Program-made: the position numbers and the translations under genes
Source of the DNA: Solirubrobacter deserti
Lineage (GTDB): Bacteria > Actinomycetota > Thermoleophilia > Solirubrobacterales > Solirubrobacteraceae
Direction of reading: 5' to 3'
DNA length: 64,000 bases
NCBI RefSeq assembly: GCF_003344625.1
Contig: NZ_QPKJ02000008.1
Span: forward strand, 62,001 to 126,000
Shown here: positions 6,760-15,617 of the stretch, in pieces
Numbering within the stretch: the first letter of the stretch is position 1
Layout of the letters: each line of letters opens with the position of its first letter
The notes under the pieces: generated by a model
The model's input: only the letters and a program-made list of their open reading frames with translations
Told to the model about the DNA's origin: nothing
Databases searched by the model: none

Positions 6760-8760
6760 TCAGGCCGGGACGGCCTCGCGGCCCTCTTCACTGATGCCGA
6801 CCCGCTCGTGCAGGCGGCGCAGCGGCTTCGGCGACCACCAGTTCCACTTGCCCAGCAGCGCCATCAGCGACGGCACGAGCAGCGAGCGGACGACGAAGGC
6901 GTCGATCAACACGCCGAACGCGACCGCGATGCCAATCTGCTGGATGAACGGGATCGCGCTCGTCGAGAACGCGCCGATCGCGACCGCGAGCAGGATCGCC
7001 GCGGCGGTGACGACGCGCCCCGTGCGGGCGATGCCGACCGCAACGGCCTCACGCTCGGTCTCGCCGGTGTCGCGCGCCTCCTTGATGCGGCCGAGCAGGA
7101 ACACGCCGTAGTCGGTCGAGAGGGCGAAGATCAGCGCGGCGGACACCAGGAAGTTGGTCGGCTCCACGCCGTCGTAGAGGAACACCAGCGGGGCGAGCGC
7201 GGCGCCGACGGTCAGCGCGTTCATGACGATCGCCTTCAGCGGCAGCACGATCGAGCCGGTCATCAGCCACAGCAGGACGAACGTGAGCGCGGCGAGCGCG
7301 GCGAGCGCCAGCGGGAGCCGGCCGGAGATGGTGGCCTGCTGGTCGACGAACTCGGCGGCGGGGCCGGTCACGGCCACCGGGAACGGCGCGTCGGCCGTGC
7401 GGATGTCGTCGACGAGTGCGCGCGCCTGCTCGCCGACGGCGTCGCCCGGGGCCTCGACGTTCACGGCCCACGTGTTCGAGCCCAGGTACCGCGCCGGCGC
7501 GTCGAAGCGGGCGGCGTAGGTCTCGACCTCACCGGCGGCGGACTCGGGCGCGGTCACGGCCATCGTCACCGGCGTCGTCGCGGCGCCGCCGAACTCGGCC
7601 TCGCTCGCGTCGGACAGCGTGCGGGCGCTGTTGCCCGTCGGGACGGCGTCCGCGCCGACCGGCGTCCAGTTGACGCTCAGGGCGGGCAGCGCGACGACGA
7701 GCATCACGGCGGCGGTCGCGACCGCGATCACACCGGGGCGGCGCATGACGCCGTGGGCGATGCGGTGCCAGCGGCCACTGGCCGCAGCGGATTCCTTGCG
7801 GGCGAGCTTGTGCCCCCAGAGCGCCAGCAGCGCGGGGGAGACGGCCAGCGAGGCGAGCCCCGCGACGATCGCGACGCTGGCGCCGGCGAGCCCCATCGAC
7901 TCCGCGAAGCCGAGCGGGAACAGCGTCAGCGTGCCGAGCGCCGCGGCGACCGTGGCGGCCGAGAAGACGACGGTGCGGCCGGCGGTGCGCATCGTGGTGG
8001 CGACGGCCTCACGCGGCTCGGCGCCCTTGGACAGCTCCTCCCGGAAGCGGGTCAGCAGGAACAGCGTGTAGTCGATCGCGAGCCCGAGGCCGAGGCCGAT
8101 CACCAGGTTCAGCGCGAACACATTGAGGCTGTAGGCGAGGTTCACGCCCGAGAGCACGAGGAACGTCCCGAGCACGGTGGTGATGCCGACCACCAGCGGC
8201 AGCACGGCCGCCCTTCCGCGGAAGAACAGCAGTGAAAGCAGGAACAGCAGCGGGAACGCGAACAGCTCCGCGCGTCCGAGGTCGGCCGAGATCGTCTCGC
8301 TGAGCTGGAGGCCGGCGACCGCGCCGCCGCCCACGACGACGTCGTCGCGACCCTCGAAGGCCGCGACCGCGTCGGCCGCGACCTCCTCGTCGTCGACACC
8401 CGCGCGCAAGGTGCCCATCACCAACCGGCTGTCGCCGTCCGTCGACGGCGGTCCGGGTTCGGCGCGCGCGACGCCCGGGACCGCGGCGAGCCCACCGGCG
8501 GCCGCCTGTGCCGCGGCGTCGTCGCCGCGGACGAGCAGGATCACGCCGGGCGAGGTCTCCTCGCCGGTGGCGCGCTCGAGCTGCGCGGTGGCCTGCGAGG
8601 ACTCCGCGTCCGGAGGTGTGAACCCGTCGCCGCCGTTCATGCGGCCCGCCACCGGGCCGCCGATGACGCCCGCCAGCACGATGAAGACGAGCAGGACCAG
8701 GAGGGTCCGCCAGGGCCGTGAAGCTGAGATCTGTCCGAGTCGCTGAAGCATGTCCGGCAT
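6760..8760 (-). CDS. MMPL/RND-family membrane transporter
   Basis: 666 residues with the MmpL layout: one N-terminal membrane helix (TLLVLLVFIVLAGVIGG), a large external domain, five helices, a second external domain, and a final group of helices. MmpL proteins are proton-driven exporters of lipids and amphipathic compounds. Helix motifs such as GLGLAIDYTLFLLTRF and ALSTDYGVFLLGRIKE carry the Asp-Tyr pair used for proton relay. ATG 8760 is taken, with ATG 8751 as an alternative; longer in-frame extensions overlap the divergent promoter. It heads the operon with the kinase and regulator and is divergent from a same-sized paralogue. Confidence 0.9.
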   Translation of the reverse strand: MPDMLQRLGQISASRPWRTLLVLLVFIVLAGVIGGPVAGRMNGGDGFTPPDAESSQATAQLERATGEETSPGVILLVRGDDAAAQAAAGGLAAVPGVARAEPGPPSTDGDSRLVMGTLRAGVDDEEVAADAVAAFEGRDDVVVGGGAVAGLQLSETISADLGRAELFAFPLLFLLSLLFFRGRAAVLPLVVGITTVLGTFLVLSGVNLAYSLNVFALNLVIGLGLGLAIDYTLFLLTRFREELSKGAEPREAVATTMRTAGRTVVFSAATVAAALGTLTLFPLGFAESMGLAGASVAIVAGLASLAVSPALLALWGHKLARKESAAASGRWHRIAHGVMRRPGVIAVATAAVMLVVALPALSVNWTPVGADAVPTGNSARTLSDASEAEFGGAATTPVTMAVTAPESAAGEVETYAARFDAPARYLGSNTWAVNVEAPGDAVGEQARALVDDIRTADAPFPVAVTGPAAEFVDQQATISGRLPLALAALAALTFVLLWLMTGSIVLPLKAIVMNALTVGAALAPLVFLYDGVEPTNFLVSAALIFALSTDYGVFLLGRIKEARDTGETEREAVAVGIARTGRVVTAAAILLAVAIGAFSTSAIPFIQQIGIAVAFGVLIDAFVVRSLLVPSLMALLGKWNWWSPKPLRRLHERVGISEEGREAVPA

Positions 8761-8857
8761 GCTCGTTCGCCGCGGCCGATCGCACATCGGCCCGGGGATG
8801 ACACTTTCCGTGGCCGCGACTGCTCCCTCAGGAGTACACGCGTCTAGGATCGACGCC

Positions 8858-10864
8858 GTGCTCGAACGGGTGGGGAGGGCTGCGGCCCGCTGGCGGTTTG
8901 CGATCCTCGCCGTGTGGGCGGCGCTCGCGCTGGTCGGCGGCGTCATCGGCGCGGGGGTGTACGACCGCACCGAGACCGTGGACGACGCGCGCGGTGAATC
9001 GGCGCGCGCGGCCGAGCGCCTCGACGAGCTCGACCCCGAGGGCGAGCTGGTCGTCGCGATCATCGCCGGCAAGGACTTCTTCGCGCGCGACCTGATCGAC
9101 CGCGCGACCGCGGTGATGTACGAGCTGCGCGAGACGCCCGGCGTCGTGGACGTACGCGACGCCTACACGGCGGGCGGGTTGCAGGGCGACGACGGAAAGA
9201 GCTCGCTCGCCGTCGTCGAGCTCGACCCCGCGCTGGAGGGGGACGCCGCGCTGGAGGCCGCTGACCGCGTCGCCGAGAAGCTGCGCACGATCCCGGCGCC
9301 CGAGGTCCTGATCGGCGGCAAGCTGCTGGCCGAGCGCACGTTCGCCGAGCAGGCCACCGACGACGCGGTCCGAGGCGAGACGATCGCGCTCGTCGTGCTC
9401 ACGATCGTGCTGATCATCTTCCTGGGCGGGTTCGTCGCCGGGGTGCTGCCGCTCGGTGCCGCGCTGGCGACGATCGCGGGCTCGCTGCTGGCGCTCAACG
9501 CGCTCGCGGGCGTGGTCGCCGTGAGCGAGTTCGCCGTCAACGTCGTCACGTTGCTCGGGCTCGGGCTCGCGGTGGACTACAGCCTGCTCGTGATCGCACG
9601 CTTCCGGGAGCAGCGCACCGCGGACCCGGACGCGCCGGTGGAGGAGCTGCTGGGGCGCACGGTGGGCGCCGCGGGCCGCGCCGTGCTCGTCTCCGGCCTG
9701 GCCGTCGGCATCGCGCTGATCGCGCTGTACGTGTTCTCGGACCCTGTGCTGTCGGCGATGGCGCTGGGCGGCGTGCTCGCCGTCGCGACCGCCACGCTGG
9801 TCGGGCTCACGCTCGTGCCCGCGCTGGTGGCGGTCGCGCACACGCGCATCCCCGCGCGCGGCCGGATGCCCAGCGTCGGCCTGCTCGCGCGGCTCGCCGC
9901 CTTCGCGCTGCGCCGCCCCGCGGCCGTCGCGGTGGTCGTCGCGGCCGGCCTGATCGCGCTCAGCGTCCCGGCCTTCGGGCTCGAGGCAGCGAACGCCGAC
10001 GCCACCTCGCTGCCGGAGAGCGCGCAGGAGCGGCGCGTGCAGGAGAAGCTCGAGCGCGACTTCTCCAAGGGCGCCGTGGAGCCGATCACCGTGCTGTCCG
10101 ATCGCCCGCCGAGTGACGAGCTCCCGCAGCGGCTCGTCCGGCTGTCCAACGTCGAGGAGGTGCTGCCGCTCGACGAGCTTCCGCCCGAGGTCTCGGGCTA
10201 CACCGTCGACCCGCTCGGCTCAGACGACGGTGAACGCGCGCAGCAGCTCGTGCGCGACATCCGCGCGCTGGACGACTCGCTGTTGGTCGGCGGTCCGGCG
10301 GCGGAGCTGCTGGACGCCAAGGACGCCACGCGCCAGCGGCTCCCGCTCGCGCTCGCCGTCGTCTTCCTCCCGACCGCCCTACTGCTGTTCGCGCTCACCC
10401 GCTCCGTGCTGGTGCCGCTGAAGGCGATCGTCATGAACGTGCTCACGCTGCTGGCGACGCTGGGCGCGCTCGTGCTGCTCTTCCCCGGCCCGCTGGACCT
10501 GACCACGCCGCTGCTGCTGTTCATGTTCATCTTCGGGCTCTCGATGGACTACGAGGTGTTCCTGCTCGCGCGCATCAAGGAGGAGTGGGACCGCTCGGGC
10601 GACAACGAGGAGGCCGTGCTGCACGGCATCACCGCGTCGGGACCGGTCGTGACGCTGGCCGCGCTCTCGATCGGAATCGTGTTCGCCGGCTTCGCCCTCG
10701 GCGAGCTGAGCGAAGTGCGGGAGATCGGCGTCGGCATGGCGCTGGCCGTGCTGCTGGACGTCACGCTCGTGCGCGGGCTGCTCCTGCCCGCCGCGATGGC
10801 CCTCCTGGGCCGTCACAACTGGTGGCCTGGAGCGGTTAAACGAGAAACTCGACAAATGGTCTAG
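8858..10864 (+). CDS. MMPL/RND-family membrane transporter (paralogue)
   Basis: 668 residues, same architecture as the divergent neighbour: an N-terminal helix (WRFAILAVWAALALVGGVIG), an external domain, and membrane blocks carrying GLGLAVDYSLLVIARF and GLSMDYEVFLLARIKE proton-relay motifs. GTG 8858 is chosen over the upstream in-frame ATG 8750, which would overlap the other transporter; it gives a normal N-terminus immediately before the first helix. A TAGGAT hexamer ends 7 bases before this GTG, compatible with a leaderless transcript. The stop is followed by a gap of 88 bases. Confidence 0.87.
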   Translation: MLERVGRAAARWRFAILAVWAALALVGGVIGAGVYDRTETVDDARGESARAAERLDELDPEGELVVAIIAGKDFFARDLIDRATAVMYELRETPGVVDVRDAYTAGGLQGDDGKSSLAVVELDPALEGDAALEAADRVAEKLRTIPAPEVLIGGKLLAERTFAEQATDDAVRGETIALVVLTIVLIIFLGGFVAGVLPLGAALATIAGSLLALNALAGVVAVSEFAVNVVTLLGLGLAVDYSLLVIARFREQRTADPDAPVEELLGRTVGAAGRAVLVSGLAVGIALIALYVFSDPVLSAMALGGVLAVATATLVGLTLVPALVAVAHTRIPARGRMPSVGLLARLAAFALRRPAAVAVVVAAGLIALSVPAFGLEAANADATSLPESAQERRVQEKLERDFSKGAVEPITVLSDRPPSDELPQRLVRLSNVEEVLPLDELPPEVSGYTVDPLGSDDGERAQQLVRDIRALDDSLLVGGPAAELLDAKDATRQRLPLALAVVFLPTALLLFALTRSVLVPLKAIVMNVLTLLATLGALVLLFPGPLDLTTPLLLFMFIFGLSMDYEVFLLARIKEEWDRSGDNEEAVLHGITASGPVVTLAALSIGIVFAGFALGELSEVREIGVGMALAVLLDVTLVRGLLLPAAMALLGRHNWWPGAVKRETRQMV

Positions 10865-10952
10865 CCGCCTGCACGACAAACGACCTTCGTTGCCGACGCA
10901 ACGTCACTAGCTTGGCTACCAGGTTTTTATTTGGTACCGAGGAGGAGGACGT
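10865..10952 (+). promoter_or_regulatory. Leader of the large mosaic protein gene
   Basis: This gap holds a small perfect hairpin (CGTTGC / GCAACG, 10888-10903), a TAGCTT hexamer (10908-10913) that could be a -10 box, an AT-rich patch at about 10921-10933 that stands out in this GC-rich sequence, and two overlapping AGGAGG-type ribosome sites (10940-10948) that support the TTG start at 10953. Confidence 0.4.
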
Positions 10953-13900
10953 TTGTCCCACAGTTGGATCGGTCGCGCCGGCGCTGTCGCCGTCGCGGTC
11001 ACGGGCGCGCTGAGCGCGTTCGCGGGGTCGGCAGCGGCCCAGACCACGTACGAGAATGGCGTCACGCTGCGCACGTACTTCCTCGCGCAGCAGCCGCAGA
11101 AGACGTGCGTGCTCAAGTCCGGTCAGACGCCGAACGTCGACAAGCTGATGGACAACGTCAACTGGTCGACCGCCCAGCAGTTCGCGGACGGCCGCGAGGA
11201 CAGCTACCAGTCCACGGTGCTGGCGCGCCTGAACGCCGCGACCGCCGGTGACTACGCGTTCCGCCTGACGAGCGACGACGGCTCCGTCCTGCGCCTCGAC
11301 GACACCGTCGTCGTCGACCACGACGGCCTGCACGGCGACACGTCCAAGGAAGGCGCCGTCACCCTGACGGCCGGCTTCCACAACCTGCGCATCGACTACA
11401 TCGAGGCCGGCTACGGCCAGATCCTCAAGCTCGAGTGGAAGACGCCGGGCTCCAGCTCGTTCGTCGTCGTGCCCAAGGACGCGCTCTCCACCGAGGCCGG
11501 CGTCGTGCGCGTCACCGCGCCGGGCAACAAGTACTGCGAGGGCGCCACGGACACGGCCGGCGACGGTCTGCGCCTGGACACGGTCAACCCGAACTACACG
11601 CTGACCGACATTCGCCCCGCGACCTTCCAGCCGAAGGTCTCCGGCATGGACTTCCTGCCCAACGGCGACCTGGTCGTCACCACCACGGGCGACGTCAGCT
11701 CGGGTGGCTGGGTCCCGAACCCGGAGTCCGGCGAGGTCTACGTCGTCAAGAACGTGGCCGGCGCCAAGGGCCCGGGCGACGTCACGTACGAGCGGGTGGC
11801 CGCGGGCCTCAAGAACCCGATGGGCGTCCAGATCATCGGCGACAAGTGGTACGTCTCCGAGCGCGGCCAGCTGACCGAGCTGTCCGCCGACGGCGCCGAC
11901 GCCGACGCGCTGATGGACAAGAAGACGCTCGCGACGTGGCCCAACGGCGGCAACTTCCACGAGTTCGCCTTCGGCCTGATCCACGACGCCGACAACTTCT
12001 ACGTGGCGCGGTCGGTCGCCATCAACAACGGTGGCGCGACGACCGACCCGCAGCCCGGTCAGAACGCGGGCACGTTCATCAAGATCAGCCGCAGCGACTG
12101 GAAGGTCACGACGATGGCCGGCGGCCTGCGCACGCCGAACGGCGTCGGGTTCGGTCCCGATGACCAGATCTTCGTCAACGACAACCAGGGCGCCTGGCTG
12201 CCTTCTTCGAAGATGGTCCACATCAAGCCGGACCGCTTCTTCAACCACTTCACCAACCCGGCAGGCCCGTACGACAACAACCCGGTCTCCGCGCCCGCGC
12301 TGTGGCTGCCGCAGAACGAGATCGCCAATTCGCCGTCGAATCCGGTGATGATCAAGGAAGGCCCGTTCAAGGGCCAGATGCTGTTCGGCGACGTCACCTA
12401 CGGCGGCCTGCAGCGCGGCTTCCTCGAGAAGGTCGACGGTGAGTACCAGGGCGCCGTCTTCCGCCACTCGGCCGGCCTCGAGGTCGGCGTGAACCGCACG
12501 GCGATCGGCCCGGACGGCGCGATCTACGTCGGCGGCACCGGCGAGGGCGGCAACTGGGGCGAGGACAACAAGCTCCGCTACGGCCTCCAGAAGCTGACCC
12601 CGAACGGCAAGAACGTCTTCGACATGGAGAAGATGGAGGTCGTCGAGGGCGGCTTCCGCATCACCTACACGCAGCCGATCTCCGACGCGTCGGCCGCCAA
12701 GGTCAAGACGGCCTACAAGTTCAACCAGTGGCGGTACGTGCCGACGTCGCAGTACGGCGGCCCGAAGGTCGACGAGGAGTCCCTGCTGGTCACGGACGCC
12801 AGCGTCTCCGAGGACAAGAGAAGCGTCACGGTCAAGGTCGACGGCCTCAAGCCGGGCCGCGTCGTGCACGCGCGCTCCCCGCGCCCGTTCACGGGCGGCG
12901 CCGCGAACGAGGAGCTGTGGAACACCGAGGCGTGGTACACGCTCAACTCGCTGCCGGGCTACGAGGCTCCGGCCGCGTCCGGCTACTACGAGGCCGAGGA
13001 GGCGCAGGTCGCCTCCGGCGCCGCTGTCCAGACCGAGCACTCGGGCTACTCCGGCTCCGGCTTCGTCGGCGGCTTCTTCAACGCCGGCGCGAACATGACG
13101 TGGCAGGTCGACGTCGAGGCGGACGGCACCTACCCCGTGAACATCCGCTACGCCAACGGCCCGAACCCGTCCACCAAGGACAAGTCGCTGGCGCTCTACG
13201 TCAACGGCGTCAAGCAGCCCAACTGGGTGTTCCCGACGACGTCGACCACGGACTGGAAGTCGTGGGCGTTCAGCACCAAGCAGCTGGCGCTGAAGGCGGG
13301 CGCCAACCAGATCAAGCTCGCGTTCGAGACGGGCACCGACGGCAACGTCAACTTCGACGCGCTCAAGATCGGCGCCGAGCAGGACATCTGCGCCCCGAGC
13401 ACGATCGAGGCGGGCTACACCGGCCTGTTCGACGGCACGCTCGAGTCGCTGACCAAGTGGCGCCTCGCCGGCGCCGGCTCGTTCGGCCGCCAGGAGGACT
13501 GCTCGATCCGCAGCGAGGGCGGCCTCGGCCTGCTCTGGTACTCCGCGCAGCAGTTCGGCGACTACAGCCTCAAGCTGGACTGGAAGCTCGTCAAGGACGA
13601 CAACGGCGGCGTGTTCGTCGGCTTCCCGAACCCGGGCAACGACCCGTGGGTGGCGGTCAACAACGGCTACGAGATCCAGATCGACGAGTCCGACCTGCCC
13701 GACCGCGTGACCGGCTCGATCTACACCTTCAAGGGTGCGGACCGGGAGAAGGTCCTGGCGGCCCTCAAGCCGCTCGGCCAGTGGAACGCGTACGAGATCC
13801 GCAAGCAGGGCCAGAACATCAAGGTGCTGCTCAACGGCGTCCTGGTGAACGACTTCACCAGCACCGAGCGCAACATCGCGACGGGCTACGTCGGCGTCCA

Positions 13901-14987
13901 GAACCACGGCGGCGGTGAGTCCGTCTGGTACCGCAACATCCGCCTCAAGGGCGGCGCCATCGAGCCGGAGGAGCCCGCGGGCCCCGTCGTCTCGCTGGCC
14001 GGCTCCTTCAACTCCGAGCTCGGCTGCGCGGAAGACTGGCAGCCGTCCTGCGCGGCCGTGGAGATGAAGGACACCGACAGCGACGGCGTGTACGAGTTCT
14101 CGACGGACAAGATCCCGGCGGGCGACTGGGAGTTCAAGGTCGCGCACAACCGCAGCTGGGACGAGAACTACGGCGCCGACGGCGTCCGCAACGGCGCCGA
14201 CATCCCGCTGAAGGTCGCGGCCGGCAAGGTGGCGCACTTCAAGTACACGCTGGCCACGCACCGCGTCGAGGTCACGTTCACGAACGCGGACGTCACCCCG
14301 CCGACCGTCACCCCGACGCTCGATCCGGCGCAGCCGGGCCCGAGCGGCGGCTACGACGGCCCGGTCACGGTGGCGCTGGCGGGCCAGGACGAGACGCCCG
14401 GCACGGTGACCGTCGAGTACCGCCTCGACGGCGGCGAGTGGACCGCGTACACGGCGCCCTTCCAGGTGACCGGGTCCGGCACCCACACGGTCGAGTACCG
14501 CGCCACGGACGCCACGGGCAACGTCTCGAACGTCGCCTCCACGACGTTCGCGATCACGACCAAGGCGCAGACGAACCACGACATCGTGGGCGCGGTGCCG
14601 CCGACGCTGTCGGTCTCGCTCGCCACCGTCTCGCCGCTCGGCACGTTCATCCCGGGCGTGGGCGCCGACTACACGGCCCGCACGGACGCGACCGTCACCA
14701 GCACGGCCGGCCAGGCGGCGCTGACCGTCGTGGACCCGAGCACGGCCGCGCCGGGCAAGCTCGTCAACGGCAACCACGTCCTCGCGCAGCCGCTCCAGGT
14801 CCGCGCGGGCGCCGACGCGTTCGCTCCGCTGGGCGCAAGCCCGACGGCGCTGACCGCGTTCGACGCGCCGGTCAGCGGCGCGACGGTGCCGGTCGAGTTC
14901 AAGCAGTCGATCGGCGCCAACGACGGTCTGCGGACGGGTCAGTACAGCAAGACGCTGACCTTCACGCTCTCCACGACCACCCCATAG
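10953..14987 (+). CDS. Large secreted carbohydrate-related mosaic protein
   Basis: 1344 residues from a TTG start with a strong AGGAGG upstream. Domains in order: signal peptide (ends near GSAAAQ); PA14 carbohydrate-binding domain (about 30-180); a glucose/sorbosone-dehydrogenase-like beta-propeller (about 190-600, with NGDLVVTTTGD, GLKNPMGVQ and RTPNGVGFGPDDQIFVNDN repeats); CBM6/35-like module (about 677-810, starting YYEAEEAQV); DUF1080 / 3-keto-disaccharide-hydrolase-like domain (about 815-1005, GLFDGTLESLTKW, GYEIQIDESD); an X25/starch-binding-like domain (about 1010-1113); an Ig-like chitobiase-type domain (about 1115-1205); and a C-terminal module ending KTLTFTLSTTTP. It probably binds and oxidises or hydrolyses an external glycan or glycoside. 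Individual catalytic residues were not assigned. Confidence 0.82.
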   Translation: MSHSWIGRAGAVAVAVTGALSAFAGSAAAQTTYENGVTLRTYFLAQQPQKTCVLKSGQTPNVDKLMDNVNWSTAQQFADGREDSYQSTVLARLNAATAGDYAFRLTSDDGSVLRLDDTVVVDHDGLHGDTSKEGAVTLTAGFHNLRIDYIEAGYGQILKLEWKTPGSSSFVVVPKDALSTEAGVVRVTAPGNKYCEGATDTAGDGLRLDTVNPNYTLTDIRPATFQPKVSGMDFLPNGDLVVTTTGDVSSGGWVPNPESGEVYVVKNVAGAKGPGDVTYERVAAGLKNPMGVQIIGDKWYVSERGQLTELSADGADADALMDKKTLATWPNGGNFHEFAFGLIHDADNFYVARSVAINNGGATTDPQPGQNAGTFIKISRSDWKVTTMAGGLRTPNGVGFGPDDQIFVNDNQGAWLPSSKMVHIKPDRFFNHFTNPAGPYDNNPVSAPALWLPQNEIANSPSNPVMIKEGPFKGQMLFGDVTYGGLQRGFLEKVDGEYQGAVFRHSAGLEVGVNRTAIGPDGAIYVGGTGEGGNWGEDNKLRYGLQKLTPNGKNVFDMEKMEVVEGGFRITYTQPISDASAAKVKTAYKFNQWRYVPTSQYGGPKVDEESLLVTDASVSEDKRSVTVKVDGLKPGRVVHARSPRPFTGGAANEELWNTEAWYTLNSLPGYEAPAASGYYEAEEAQVASGAAVQTEHSGYSGSGFVGGFFNAGANMTWQVDVEADGTYPVNIRYANGPNPSTKDKSLALYVNGVKQPNWVFPTTSTTDWKSWAFSTKQLALKAGANQIKLAFETGTDGNVNFDALKIGAEQDICAPSTIEAGYTGLFDGTLESLTKWRLAGAGSFGRQEDCSIRSEGGLGLLWYSAQQFGDYSLKLDWKLVKDDNGGVFVGFPNPGNDPWVAVNNGYEIQIDESDLPDRVTGSIYTFKGADREKVLAALKPLGQWNAYEIRKQGQNIKVLLNGVLVNDFTSTERNIATGYVGVQNHGGGESVWYRNIRLKGGAIEPEEPAGPVVSLAGSFNSELGCAEDWQPSCAAVEMKDTDSDGVYEFSTDKIPAGDWEFKVAHNRSWDENYGADGVRNGADIPLKVAAGKVAHFKYTLATHRVEVTFTNADVTPPTVTPTLDPAQPGPSGGYDGPVTVALAGQDETPGTVTVEYRLDGGEWTAYTAPFQVTGSGTHTVEYRATDATGNVSNVASTTFAITTKAQTNHDIVGAVPPTLSVSLATVSPLGTFIPGVGADYTARTDATVTSTAGQAALTVVDPSTAAPGKLVNGNHVLAQPLQVRAGADAFAPLGASPTALTAFDAPVSGATVPVEFKQSIGANDGLRTGQYSKTLTFTLSTTTP
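14578..14987 (+). other. C-terminal module, copy 1 (ends LTFTLSTTTP)
   Basis: The last about 135 residues of the mosaic protein match the ends of the double amidase and the M14 peptidase in this window. Shared elements in order: a VP.xLS.[ST]L start, an F.PGV turn, a STAG box, an L.NG...LAQPLQ segment, a [GV]xPVS turn, Q.IG.[NT], LRTG.Y[ST]KTLTFTLSTT.P at the very C-terminus. The pattern resembles the ends of WxL cell-wall-binding domains and suggests surface attachment. Confidence 0.6.
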
Positions 14988-14997
14988 TTCGCTGAAA

Positions 14998-15039
14998 GCG
15001 TTGCCGCGGGTACCCGTTGCGGCGCCCGCGGTGCAACGC
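14998..15039. terminator. Hairpin after the mosaic gene
   Basis: Arms GCGTTGC plus CGCGGG (14998-15010) pair with CCCGCG plus GCAACGC (15025-15039) with a 2-base bulge. It lies 11 bases after the mosaic stop and 9 bases before the sigma-factor start, so it likely terminates the first or attenuates the second. There is no T-tract. Confidence 0.5.
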
Positions 15040-15047
15040 TCCATCTC

Positions 15048-15617
15048 GTGCCGGACATCTCCGCGTCGATGGAGCGATCAGCAGCCGAGCGCCGCTTCCG
15101 GGCGCTCTTCGACACTCACCGAAGGCTGGTGCTCGGCTACGCGCTGCGGCGCGTGGACGAGCCGGCCGACGCGGCCGACGTCGTGGCCGAGACCTTCCTC
15201 ATCGCCTGGCGCCGCCTCGGTGACGTGCCCGAGGGCGAGGCCGCGCGGGCGTGGCTGCTCGCCACCGCGCGGCGCGTGCTCGCCAACCAGCGGCGCGGCG
15301 AGCGCCGGCGCGGCGGGCTCGCGGACCGCTTGGCCGGCGAGCTGGCGGCGGCCGTCCCGGTCGTGGACGAGTCCGACGGGGTCGTGCGGCGCGCGCTCGC
15401 GCAGCTGTCCGAGGACGACCGCGAGCTGCTGCTGCTCGCGGGCTGGGACGGGCTCTCGCCGGGCGAGATCGCGGCCATGACGGGAACGCTCGCCGTCACG
15501 GTCCGCAGCCGGCTGCACCGCGCGCGGCGCCGGTTGCGCGCCGAGCTGACCGCCCTCGGCTGGGAAGAGGGAGACCCAGCTCGCTTTCGCTCCGCTCCCG
15601 AGAGGACCGTCGCATGA
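15048..15617 (+). CDS. ECF RNA polymerase sigma factor
   Basis: 189 residues with sigma region 2 (FRALFDTHRRLVLGYALRRV, then ADVVAETFLIAWRRL) and region 4 (LLLLAGWDGLSPGEIAAMTG, then RSRLHRARRRLRAEL). This is the usual length for a stand-alone extracytoplasmic-function sigma factor. The stop overlaps the next ATG (ATGA), so it is coupled to a membrane protein that probably acts as its anti-sigma partner. The GTG start at 15048 is the first in frame after an upstream hairpin. Confidence 0.9.
   Translation: MPDISASMERSAAERRFRALFDTHRRLVLGYALRRVDEPADAADVVAETFLIAWRRLGDVPEGEAARAWLLATARRVLANQRRGERRRGGLADRLAGELAAAVPVVDESDGVVRRALAQLSEDDRELLLLAGWDGLSPGEIAAMTGTLAVTVRSRLHRARRRLRAELTALGWEEGDPARFRSAPERTVA

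Noticed and set aside
8750..8857. Longer N-terminus for the plus-strand MmpL
   Set aside because: It would overlap the divergent transporter and adds a stretch unlike any MmpL start; GTG 8858 sits right before the first helix.
10836..15044. 1402-residue open frame opposite the mosaic gene
   Set aside because: It is an antisense shadow of a GC-rich gene: Arg/Val/Asp/Leu-rich with no recognisable domain, while the plus strand has a signal peptide and clear modules.
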